The notes under the pieces were generated by a model that saw only the letters and a program-made list of their open reading frames with translations, was not told the DNA's origin and searched no databases. A stretch of 33,806 nt of DNA from positions 1 through 33,806 of the IMG/VR virus record IMGVR_UViG_3300010354_000303; one strand, given 5' to 3'. The number at the start of each line of letters is the position of its first letter. Positions within the stretch are counted from its first letter, which is position 1. Below are positions 1 through 6,562 of this stretch, in pieces. The DNA comes from a virus. Position numbers and translations under genes: made by a program.

Positions 1-29
1 ATCGCCTCGGGCATCAGCTCTTCGTCCAT
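1..29 (-). CDS. Start of a further leftward gene (partial)
   Basis: A reading frame opens with ATG at 29 and runs off the left edge after about nine codons (MDEELMPEA). A GAGGAG Shine-Dalgarno sequence lies six bases upstream, and the preceding gene stops 13 bases before it. The spacing matches the other genes of this operon, so this is probably the next virion or lysis gene. Too little is visible to name a product. Confidence 0.6.
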
Positions 30-42
30 GATGGACTCCTCG

Positions 43-1545
43 TTAGATGTCTTCGACCCAGATGGTGGACGCGCTGACGTCGCTCGCGTTCACGCTGTAG
101 GCCGTGATGGTCAGCACGTCGCCCGCCTGCATGAATAGGGCGAGGTCCGTCACGGACTCCGTGGCGTTGCCCGTCTTGCCGACGGAGAAGGCGTAGACCT
201 GCGTGCCAGACCCGAGCGTGAACGCGGTCGCTGCCGAGTCGTAGTCGGTGGCGCTGGTGTTAGCGTTGACGCGCGCGAACTGAGGCGCGGTCAGCGTGCC
301 GTTCTTGTAGACCTTGAAGTCCACGGTCTTGGTGCCATCGCACGCCACGCTGAAGCGGTCGATCTGGAGCTGCGCGGTCGACAACCGATTGAGGTACACC
401 GTGCTGGCGCGGATAGACAGCACGGGCGTCTCGACGGCAGCGCCGATGCTCTTCGTGACCGTCGTGCCGAACTGCGCGCCGAGGAACTCGATGGCGCCCT
501 CGACGAACGCCCCACCGGACGCCCCGTACATCGTGACAGAAGTCCCCGTTCCGATGTTTCGGCTCTCCCAGGTCAGGTAGAGATTCGGGTTCCGCAGGTT
601 GGTGCTGGTTCGCGTGTTCGCGTTGCGGATGGTGTGCACGAGCACGGGGCGTCCGGTCTGCCCGTTCACGATGTAGAAGAAGGCGTCGCCGTAGCCGAGG
701 TACTGGAACTGCACGCCGTAGACGTTGCCCTTCGTCGGGTCGAGGACGACGTTGCTGGGGCTAAACTGCCCGCCATCCATGCGGTCCACGTTCCACGTCG
801 ACTGCGCGATGAACTGCTCGGTCGGGTTCACGCCGAGCGTCAGCGTGGCGAACGCGCCGACTGCACCGCTCGTGCCCGGGTTGAACGTCGAGGCGCCTGC
901 GGGACCGGCCACCCTGCGGGTGAAGTAGACGACGTTGCCTACGGCCGCCGCGTCCCAGCCGCCTGCCACGCCAGAGTAGTCCGCCGCCGCGATCTCCGCC
1001 GCGGTGACGCTGGTGTTCGCGCCGTTGGTGACGGGCACGGTTACCGCCGGGCCGCCGTCGAGGGTCACGGTCACGTTCGTGGCGCTGCCCGCCTTGACCG
1101 TGATGGTCAGCGTCTGCACCTCAACGGTCGCCGACTCGGTGTAGAGGATGCCGAACGTCGTGCCCTGATAGCCGAAGCGGTAGCCAGCCTCGATGTTGTA
1201 GAGGCCCGCCATCTGCTGGTTGCCCGCGCTGCCCGCGGAGAAGCGCGCGGTCCACTTCGCCATCGTCGCCTGTCCAGCGCGGTACTTCGCCACCTTCTTC
1301 GAAGTCAGGCGCGCGTAGCCGGTGGCCGTCGTTCCGCTGGCCAAGACGGCCTCGCCGTTCACAGCCGTGACGGATGCACCGACACCGAACGTGTCCGTGG
1401 TGGTGAGCAGGGGGTTCAGACCCGACACGAACGCCACCTGGCTGGTAGGCACAGGCGACACCGTCTCCAGCTCCCCGAACCCGGACAGAGGGCTGGAGAG
1501 GGCGACGGACATGACGCCTTGGCGGCTCGGGTAGGTCTGAGACAT
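43..1545 (-). CDS. Virion structural protein, beta-rich, fibre/receptor-binding candidate (500 aa)
   Basis: The 500-aa product is rich in Gly, Ala, Thr, Ser and Val and has no membrane segment, as in phage fibre and surface proteins. Around residues 90-140 it has a segment with the words YRAGQATMAKWTARF, then GYRFGYQGTTFGILY. I have seen similar 'GYxFGYxGTxFGIL' segments in large structural proteins of phages and algal viruses; this is recollection, not a search. Ig-like beta-strand patterns follow (LTITVKAGSATNVTVTLDG). The start ATG overlaps the upstream stop as TGATG, with an AGGAG site upstream. It lies among fibre and small virion genes, which supports an exposed virion role. Receptor binding is inference. 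Confidence 0.6.
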   Translation of the reverse strand: MSQTYPSRQGVMSVALSSPLSGFGELETVSPVPTSQVAFVSGLNPLLTTTDTFGVGASVTAVNGEAVLASGTTATGYARLTSKKVAKYRAGQATMAKWTARFSAGSAGNQQMAGLYNIEAGYRFGYQGTTFGILYTESATVEVQTLTITVKAGSATNVTVTLDGGPAVTVPVTNGANTSVTAAEIAAADYSGVAGGWDAAAVGNVVYFTRRVAGPAGASTFNPGTSGAVGAFATLTLGVNPTEQFIAQSTWNVDRMDGGQFSPSNVVLDPTKGNVYGVQFQYLGYGDAFFYIVNGQTGRPVLVHTIRNANTRTSTNLRNPNLYLTWESRNIGTGTSVTMYGASGGAFVEGAIEFLGAQFGTTVTKSIGAAVETPVLSIRASTVYLNRLSTAQLQIDRFSVACDGTKTVDFKVYKNGTLTAPQFARVNANTSATDYDSAATAFTLGSGTQVYAFSVGKTGNATESVTDLALFMQAGDVLTITAYSVNASDVSASTIWVEDI

Positions 1546-2264
1546 CAGTTACTCCTGGAGGTCGCCTTGGGCTTCAGCTTCTCGTCGACCTTCTTGAGCA
1601 GGCGCTTCTCGAAGGCGGCTTCATCGAAACTATCAAGGTTCGAGGAGACGGACTTGACATTCTTGTCCAGCCGTGCTACCTTTGCTTCAAGAGAAGCGAT
1701 CTCCTTGCGAAGCTCCGCGTTGGCGGCTTGGCAGGGTGGCGGCTGCGCGCCTGCGAGTCCCGACTTCTGCGCGTCGATCTCCATGCGCTTCATGGCCTGC
1801 TCGTGGCGCTGTTCGCTGAGCGTGGACCAGAACTTCCAGCCAGCGGTGCCGCCGCCCACGACGATCAGCGCCAGCGCGATCATCAGGACGGGGTCGCCGT
1901 TCGCCAGCGCGCCGATCTGAGACAGGTCGGGCGGCGCGTCCGCGGCCACTTCCGACGTGCCTTCAGAGGTGCTCTCCGGCGTCTGCGCCTGAGCCGGAGC
2001 CGCGACTACGTCCAGAACGGCGGGCACCTCGGCGGCCTTGTGCGCGGGCGCGTTGGGTGACGAGGACTGCTCTGCACCGGACGCCTCGGGCAGAACAGTA
2101 TCAGCGGGAGCAAGCGTCTCAGGCATGAGCGGTTCCTCGTTGTAGGAGAAGGAGAAGATCACTCCTTCAGGCAGCACACATCCGCTCAGCGCTTCCGCTG
2201 TTCCGGTGTTGAGCCAGATGCGTTCGCCCGGCGCGACATCGCACGGCGGGCGAGCGTCGGACAT
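1545..2264 (-). CDS. Membrane protein with Ala/Pro linker, one TM segment and coiled coil (239 aa)
   Basis: Not recognised as a named family. Four zones are visible. Residues 1-60 look like a small folded domain with two Cys (8 and 29). Residues 60-115 are an Ala/Pro/Ser/Glu-rich linker. Residues about 126-142 form one hydrophobic membrane segment (PVLMIALALIVVGGGTAGW). Residues 180-235 are a charged heptad-like coiled coil ending in a Lys-rich tail. The start overlaps the upstream stop as TAATG and the stop overlaps the next start as TGATG. One membrane span plus a coiled coil fits a lysis-associated or virion-attached membrane protein, but there is no spanin signal or lipobox, so no lysis role can be assigned. 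Confidence 0.65.
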   Translation of the reverse strand: MSDARPPCDVAPGERIWLNTGTAEALSGCVLPEGVIFSFSYNEEPLMPETLAPADTVLPEASGAEQSSSPNAPAHKAAEVPAVLDVVAAPAQAQTPESTSEGTSEVAADAPPDLSQIGALANGDPVLMIALALIVVGGGTAGWKFWSTLSEQRHEQAMKRMEIDAQKSGLAGAQPPPCQAANAELRKEIASLEAKVARLDKNVKSVSSNLDSFDEAAFEKRLLKKVDEKLKPKATSRSN

Positions 2265-2449
2265 TAGTCGAGCACGTCCAGCGCCACCTTGGCGGTGAGC
2301 TTCGTCAGACGACGCAGAAGCTCGCGGCCCTCGTCCGGGTCGAGGCGCTTCTTGCCCGAGTCGTCGGGCTTCAGGGCCTTGTCAAGGAACGACGCCAGGT
2401 CGGCGAGTTCGAGGGCGAGGTGGATGGCCTCGTCAGAGGTGAGCGGCAT
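2264..2449 (-). CDS. Small helical hypothetical protein (61 aa)
   Basis: This 61-aa acidic/basic helical protein has no recognised family. The first half is Leu/Ala-rich (EAIHLALELADLASFLDKAL) and the second half has a charged patch and a helix (RELLRRLTKLTAKVAL). An AGGAG site lies five bases upstream of its ATG, and its TAA overlaps the next ATG. The conserved operon spacing and helical periodicity argue that it is a real gene. Function unknown. Confidence 0.6.
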   Translation of the reverse strand: MPLTSDEAIHLALELADLASFLDKALKPDDSGKKRLDPDEGRELLRRLTKLTAKVALDVLD

Positions 2450-2459
2450 GGTGAGCTCC

Positions 2460-2678
2460 TTAGCAGAAGAACTGGCAAACGAGATTGCCGAGTGCGTCGT
2501 ATCCCATGCACAGGGATGGCAGCGAATCGTCGGGCAACTTCTCGATAGCCACGCGGCTGGGGATGGACTGCTCGTCCACGGGCACCGGGCCGATGGCCAC
2601 GTCGTAGGCAGACGCGTTGAGCTTCAGCGTCGCCACGTCCGAGTTCGCATCGAGCACTGCGTTGATGTAGGCGTACAT
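2460..2678 (-). CDS. Small hypothetical protein (72 aa)
   Basis: No family recognised. The protein has mixed composition, no membrane segment, and three Cys in its last third, including a C-terminal FFC. The start is supported by GAGGAG six bases upstream, which overlaps the TGA of the preceding gene. The frame is intact between two well-supported genes and fills the space exactly. Probably a minor virion protein or fibre accessory by position only. Confidence 0.55.
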   Translation of the reverse strand: MYAYINAVLDANSDVATLKLNASAYDVAIGPVPVDEQSIPSRVAIEKLPDDSLPSLCMGYDALGNLVCQFFC

Positions 2679-2688
2679 CTGGCTCTCC

Positions 2689-3672
2689 TCAGTAGCTTAG
2701 GACCACGGCGTCCGTCTGGGTGCCGAGCGTCGTGCCGTGAGTGTACCCGAGCACGGTCGCGCCGTTCTGGTACGTCAGGCGGGTCGCGGCGTCACGGATG
2801 ATCGACACTTGACGAAGCTGGCCGACGAATGCCCCCGTGTTGGTGACGACCGTGAACGGCACACGCGCAATGTCCCCGTTCGTGGAAACAAGCGTGTTCG
2901 AAGGAGAGAAGTTCCCGAAACGCGTGGTCTGCCCGCCAGCGCCGCCGAACATCACGTTCGTCCCAGGAGCGAACACGCCAGCGTGGCAGTTGCCGTTCGA
3001 CGTGGACCCGTTGCCCCACATATGCCCGTCCGCGCCGCCACCGTTGTTGAGCCACGAAGCGTTGGAGATCGTGTTGGAACCAGATCCCCACATCATGTAG
3101 AGACGCCCGTCCGTCTCGGCGTTGCCCGCCCCCGTGGAGAGCGGATCGACAAGAGCGCCGAGCCCGATGTTGCTCGTCGTAGACGACGCCGTGTGGCTGA
3201 ACTGGATGACGCAGCCTTCCTGCGACTCCCACATCGCCACGCCATCGTATGGCACCGTGACGAACGTGCGAGTGCCGCGCCAATACCCAGAGAAGCCGGC
3301 GTTCGTGAACGGCGTTGCGCTCGTCCAGGTCGTGTAGGCCCCGCTCGCGCGGTTCATGCCGTACACGATGACGTTCGCCAATGTCGCGGTATCGGGCGTC
3401 AGGAACGTGTAGGCAGAGGCTCCGACCGTTCCGCCGATGATGTACTTCATCGTCAGCGCGTTGATCGGGGGCGTGCCGTTGCAAGCGACAGTGACTCCGC
3501 TGACCTCGCGCGCCCAAGTCCACGCAGACCCGGAACCAGGCGTACGCGTGCTGCCGTCCGCGTACGTGACCGCCGTGCCGAGGTCGTAGACCGCGTCGAG
3601 CGCGCCGTTGATGCTGCCCGCCGTGAACGAGCGAACGCCGATGTAGCGCCAGTTGAGAGCCGCGAGTGCCAT
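2689..3672 (-). CDS. Virion structural protein, tail fibre/appendage candidate (327 aa)
   Basis: A 327-aa protein rich in Gly, Thr, Ser, Asn, Ala and aromatic residues, with almost no Lys, as in secreted or fibre-like beta proteins. Segments such as MWGSGSNTISNASWLNNGGG and FGNFSPSNTLVSTNGD are loop-rich and look like the surface of a beta-structured appendage. No enzyme motif is visible. Its start overlaps the stop of the upstream fibre gene (TAATG), so the two are probably translated together and may form one appendage. A lectin-like or carbohydrate-binding fold is possible but not demonstrated. Confidence 0.6.
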   Translation of the reverse strand: MALAALNWRYIGVRSFTAGSINGALDAVYDLGTAVTYADGSTRTPGSGSAWTWAREVSGVTVACNGTPPINALTMKYIIGGTVGASAYTFLTPDTATLANVIVYGMNRASGAYTTWTSATPFTNAGFSGYWRGTRTFVTVPYDGVAMWESQEGCVIQFSHTASSTTSNIGLGALVDPLSTGAGNAETDGRLYMMWGSGSNTISNASWLNNGGGADGHMWGNGSTSNGNCHAGVFAPGTNVMFGGAGGQTTRFGNFSPSNTLVSTNGDIARVPFTVVTNTGAFVGQLRQVSIIRDAATRLTYQNGATVLGYTHGTTLGTQTDAVVLSY

Positions 3673-4373
3673 TAGAGGATGCTCCCTGCTGCGACGATGC
3701 AGTCATCTACGAGGACGGAGAAGGTATCGGTCCTGGTGGTGAACTCGACCTCAAGAGATCGGTAGCTGTTGTTGATGACGGCGGCGGCAGCCGCAGCCAC
3801 TACGAACTGAAGCACGCCGTTCACGTACATCAACACGGCACCGTCATCCACAGCCTGCACGGTCTGGGCCGCGCCCGCGCCGTTGAAGCAGGCAACGCTC
3901 TGGGACGTGCCCGTATGGCCGCTGGCCGACCAGCCCAGCGTGGTGAGCGACGGATGCGAAGGCGCTGGAACAGACCCGTTCGCCGCCGAGGTCACTCGAC
4001 CCTTTGCGTCGACGGTGATGTTGGCCGCCGTGTACGACCCAGCGGGAGACGGCGAGAGCGAAGCGAGGCCCAGCGTGACGTTGCCGCCCGCACCACCATC
4101 CGTCCGCGTCAGCTCGTTCGTCGTCACGGCGAGCACGCGCTCGTTGGCCAGCCCGGCGTCCGCGGTCATCAGAACGTACTGCGCCGTCGTCGGAGCGAGC
4201 GCCGGCAGCGTCGGAGTGCCGTGCGTGTGGTCCGCGCGGGCGTAGTCCGTCGAGGTGCCCACCGCGCTGGCCTGCGCGAAGGACGTCTCGGTGACCACCG
4301 TCGTAGCGGGCGTGCCGCCGCCACCGCCACCACCAGAACCAGCCGGAGGGGTCGGGAAGACCTGCGTACTCAT
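3672..4373 (-). CDS. Tail fibre protein with collar-type repeat motifs (233 aa)
   Basis: Two short motifs known from many phage tail fibres are visible. YARADHTHG at about residues 44-52 is the common 'ARADH.H' repeat. At about 112-132, SYTAANITVDAKGRVTSA is the common 'YTxAxITVDxxGRI' repeat. A Gly-rich stretch near residues 13-20 acts as a hinge. An Ala-rich and hydrophobic segment near 190-200 (VVAAAAAAVI) lies inside a beta-rich C-terminal domain and is probably not a membrane span. In T4-like fibres HxH motifs can bind iron in the trimer axis; the HTH here could do so, which is inference. The ATG overlaps the upstream stop by four bases (ATGA). Confidence 0.78.
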   Translation of the reverse strand: MSTQVFPTPPAGSGGGGGGGTPATTVVTETSFAQASAVGTSTDYARADHTHGTPTLPALAPTTAQYVLMTADAGLANERVLAVTTNELTRTDGGAGGNVTLGLASLSPSPAGSYTAANITVDAKGRVTSAANGSVPAPSHPSLTTLGWSASGHTGTSQSVACFNGAGAAQTVQAVDDGAVLMYVNGVLQFVVAAAAAAVINNSYRSLEVEFTTRTDTFSVLVDDCIVAAGSIL

Positions 4374-4774
4374 CCGACCACCTCATACACGACGTAGTAG
4401 GCGAAGGCGTTGTCCGCGCCCGCGTTCGGGCCAGGCTCAAGGTAGAACTGTCCAGCGGTGTCCGTCTGGAACACCACACCCGCGGCCGCCACGTCGAACA
4501 GGTTCGCGACGAGCGTGCTGCTCCCCTCGAACTGCATGTCGATGGTTCCAGCCACGCCCGCGACCGCGTTGTAGAGGCGAGGCACGAAGCTCGCCGCGGC
4601 GCCCGCAGTCCAGTCCAGCTTGATGCGGAGAATGTTCACCGTCGTGACGCCGCCGCCCGCGTCGATGGTGAGCCGCGTTGCCGCGCCGTAGTTCGTCACG
4701 GAACCGGAAGCGACCTTCACGTTCCCAATGGAGGCGCAGCTCGCAGAGCCGCCAGAACCAGTACCGCAGGACAT
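4370..4774 (-). CDS. Small beta-rich virion protein (134 aa)
   Basis: Not recognised. The protein begins with a Cys/Gly/Ser-rich segment (MSCGTGSGGSASCAS) and continues with alternating hydrophobic strands and small residues, typical of phage fibre or decoration domains. No membrane segment or catalytic motif is seen. It follows the membrane-anchored 87-aa gene by three bases and overlaps the start of the fibre gene by ATGA, so it is likely an appendage or fibre-accessory protein. A short GGAAGG lies close to the start. Confidence 0.55.
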   Translation of the reverse strand: MSCGTGSGGSASCASIGNVKVASGSVTNYGAATRLTIDAGGGVTTVNILRIKLDWTAGAAASFVPRLYNAVAGVAGTIDMQFEGSSTLVANLFDVAAAGVVFQTDTAGQFYLEPGPNAGADNAFAYYVVYEVVG

Positions 4775-4777
4775 GGG

Positions 4778-5041
4778 CTACCTTCCGTTGATGAGGATGT
4801 TCTCGATGCGGGCCAGCCGCGCGTCCATCTGGGCCACCTGAGCGTTGAGCGCCGCCACGTCTTCCTTGACGGAGTCGAGCCCGTTGCAGTTCGACGCGGC
4901 TGCGGCTGTCTCCGCTCCCTGCGCCTGCTGCCAAGTCAGCCAGCCACCGCCACCCACCAGCGAGATCGCGAAGACCCACGCAGGCACCTGGATAGGCTTG
5001 CTGATGTTGAGCATCCCTTCGCCAGACGGAGCAGTAGGCAT
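4778..5041 (-). CDS. Small membrane protein, one TM plus coiled coil, holin-like candidate (87 aa)
   Basis: The longer frame begins at 5077, but ATG 5041 is preferred. It overlaps the upstream TGA as TGATG and has AAGGAG five bases upstream. The 87-aa product has a polar N terminus, one hydrophobic segment at about 18-37 (VPAWVFAISLVGGGGWLTW), then a heptad-patterned coiled coil at 54-83. Single-span, under-100-residue proteins of this type are often phage holins or holin partners, and XhlA-type proteins combine a coiled coil with one span in the opposite order. No endolysin was found nearby, so the lysis role stays a suggestion. Confidence 0.6.
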   Translation of the reverse strand: MPTAPSGEGMLNISKPIQVPAWVFAISLVGGGGWLTWQQAQGAETAAAASNCNGLDSVKEDVAALNAQVAQMDARLARIENILINGR

Positions 5042-5466
5042 CAGGACTCCTTCATCACCGGGCCGCCGGTGATCCACGCGTCACAGGTGCGCTTCGCTGC
5101 ACAGGCGAAGTCGAACGCCGCGCAGAACCCGATCTGCCCAGCGATCATCACTTCCTCCGCGTCCGCGCGGATCCCGCCCTCGATGCACTTGAGCATCTTC
5201 GGCGTGATGATGAACTTGGCGCAGTTGCCGCACAGCATCTTCTTGATGCCCGCCTCGTCGGCGTTCATGCGCTCGGCCTTCTGCATCCAGTAGTCGCCCG
5301 GCTCCTGCGGATTGGCGGGGCCGTAGTTGGCGCTGTCGATGGCCTTCTGCCGGTTGGCGAGGTTCATCTCGACGCTCTGCGTCGCCGCAGGACACGCCTC
5401 GCCTTCCTCAGCAACGGCGCCCGCCTTCATGGCGCGCATCGCAGTGTAGTAGTCCTGCTCAGCCAT
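5041..5466 (-). CDS. Cysteine-rich, HiPIP-like metal/cluster-binding candidate (141 aa)
   Basis: The C-terminal half carries a regular Cys pattern: C79-x2-C82-x11-C94-x20-C115-x6-C122-x5-C128, with a GFC at 113-115 and an RTCDAW at the end; C25 lies apart. Four of these (CxxC, C, GxC) follow the spacing logic of high-potential iron-sulfur proteins, where the last ligand is in a GWC-like motif. The two further Cys depart from that. A zinc or disulfide-bonded knuckle is the alternative. Similar Cys-rich proteins sit beside structural genes in other environmental phages, from memory. Start and stop both overlap the neighbouring genes as TGATG. Confidence 0.6.
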   Translation of the reverse strand: MAEQDYYTAMRAMKAGAVAEEGEACPAATQSVEMNLANRQKAIDSANYGPANPQEPGDYWMQKAERMNADEAGIKKMLCGNCAKFIITPKMLKCIEGGIRADAEEVMIAGQIGFCAAFDFACAAKRTCDAWITGGPVMKES

Positions 5467-6059
5467 CAGCTCGCCCGTCCGGCGTCGATCTCAACGATCA
5501 GCTCGTTGCCCGCCGTGGCGTTGTCGGTGGAGAGCAGAACGGACAGCGAGTTGCCCGCGGCGGCCGTCGTCACCTCGAACTCGAAGACGATGACGATGCT
5601 CTCGCCGGGGACGAACGTCTGGTTGGGGACGTTCGCGGTGACGTTGTTCTCGATGTAGGTGGCGCCGCCCAGCACGTCGAGGGGGCGAGGCTTGCCGACG
5701 CCCTTCACCAGGCCAGCGATGCTGGACACGTTGCCGCTGGTGTCCTTGCGCTTCACGTCCATGTTGAAGCGGCCAGCCGCACCCGCAGGCGCAGCGGCGA
5801 CCTGCTGCCACCGCACCTTGGCGCGGATCTGGCCAGCGAAGCTCACGTTGTACGCGCAGCGGAGGCTGTACTGGAACGCGAACTTGACGCCCGGAGCGGT
5901 CGTGTCCACAGAGGCGATGGTCGTCGTGGTCAGCGTCGGCGCCTTGTTCAGCGCGGTGCCGGGGATCAGCACGCCATCCGTGTAGACCGTCGCCGCGACC
6001 GCCGTCGAAGGCGGAGCCGCGTACCAGCCACCGCTGAACATGTTCGCTACGTCAGCCAT
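5466..6059 (-). CDS. Virion structural protein (197 aa)
   Basis: A 197-aa beta-rich protein with no recognised family name. It has repeated Thr/Val/Ala strands, YSLRCAYNVSFAGQIRAKVRW in the middle and FVPGESIVIVFEFEV near the C terminus, which look like the beta-sandwich of a small virion or baseplate-like domain. There is no membrane segment. Its ATG lies directly behind a strong inverted repeat that contains its AGAGAGG ribosome site (see 6065-6130), so its translation may be separately controlled. The TGA overlaps the next ATG. Confidence 0.6.
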   Translation of the reverse strand: MADVANMFSGGWYAAPPSTAVAATVYTDGVLIPGTALNKAPTLTTTTIASVDTTAPGVKFAFQYSLRCAYNVSFAGQIRAKVRWQQVAAAPAGAAGRFNMDVKRKDTSGNVSSIAGLVKGVGKPRPLDVLGGATYIENNVTANVPNQTFVPGESIVIVFEFEVTTAAAGNSLSVLLSTDNATAGNELIVEIDAGRAS

Positions 6060-6064
6060 GCGGA

Positions 6065-6130
6065 CCTCTCTCGCGCGTAGGCTATCACATCGCGAGAGAG
6101 GACGCTATCTACACGAAGAGACTACGCGCG
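6065..6130 (-). promoter_or_regulatory. RBS-sequestering hairpin with competing alternative stem
   Basis: On the transcribed strand an 11-bp perfect inverted repeat pairs 6091-6101 with 6065-6075 around a 15-nt loop. The 3' arm contains the AGAGAGG ribosome site of the gene starting at 6059. A second, mutually exclusive 9-bp perfect pairing joins 6122-6130 with 6072-6080. It includes the UAG stop of the upstream gene and would leave AGAGAGG (6071-6065) unpaired. The repeats are read directly from sequence; the switching role is inference. Confidence 0.6.
6079..6087 (-). promoter_or_regulatory. Extended -10-like promoter motif (TGATAGCCT)
   Basis: The loop of the hairpin holds TGATAGCCT on the minus strand, fitting TGnTAnnnT. 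It ends exactly 19 nt before the start codon at 6059. The same motif and spacing recur at 20927 and 30547. A transcript starting six or seven bases downstream would begin at the ribosome site. No clear -35 element is present. Confidence 0.4.
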
Positions 6131-6553
6131 CCAGTGCAAACGAAGGTTGCCGTTTGCCGTGCCCGCGTTAGTCTTGATCACGACATAGACCGTCCCGCGA
6201 GTCTCGACCGCAAGCTGCTGGTAGTGGTAGTCCAGGTCGATGCACGCGATGGCGGAGCCGTCAGAAGCAGTCGTGAACCCGAACTGCACGGACGCAGTCT
6301 GCTCTGCGGTCAGCGGGATGTCGCCCGCCGCGTCACGCGCCAGGAAGAACGTCACGCTAGAAGCGCCCGCGGCGATGGTGTCCATCTCCACCGCGAGGTG
6401 CTGGAAGTGCGCGAAGTCGGGCACCGACGCCGTGCGGGGCGCGTTGGTGGTGTCGGCGGTCAGCGTGAAGACCTGGTAGCTGGTGGTCAGCGCAGCCTGG
6501 TGCTTGTAGCTGATGCCTGCGTGGTTGAAGCCGCCGTAGCGTGCGATGGACAT
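6122..6553 (-). CDS. Small virion structural protein (143 aa)
   Basis: Not recognised by family. The 143-aa product is beta-rich (YQVFTLTADTTNAP, SSVTFFLARDAAGDIPLT, GTVYVVIKTNAGTANGNLRLHW) and resembles small single-domain phage surface or adaptor proteins. There is no membrane span or catalytic motif. GGAGG lies four bases before its ATG, within a nine-base gap behind the giant gene. Its last codons and stop take part in the alternative stem described at 6065-6130. Confidence 0.6.
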   Translation of the reverse strand: MSIARYGGFNHAGISYKHQAALTTSYQVFTLTADTTNAPRTASVPDFAHFQHLAVEMDTIAAGASSVTFFLARDAAGDIPLTAEQTASVQFGFTTASDGSAIACIDLDYHYQQLAVETRGTVYVVIKTNAGTANGNLRLHWRA

Positions 6554-6562
6554 GATGCCTCC

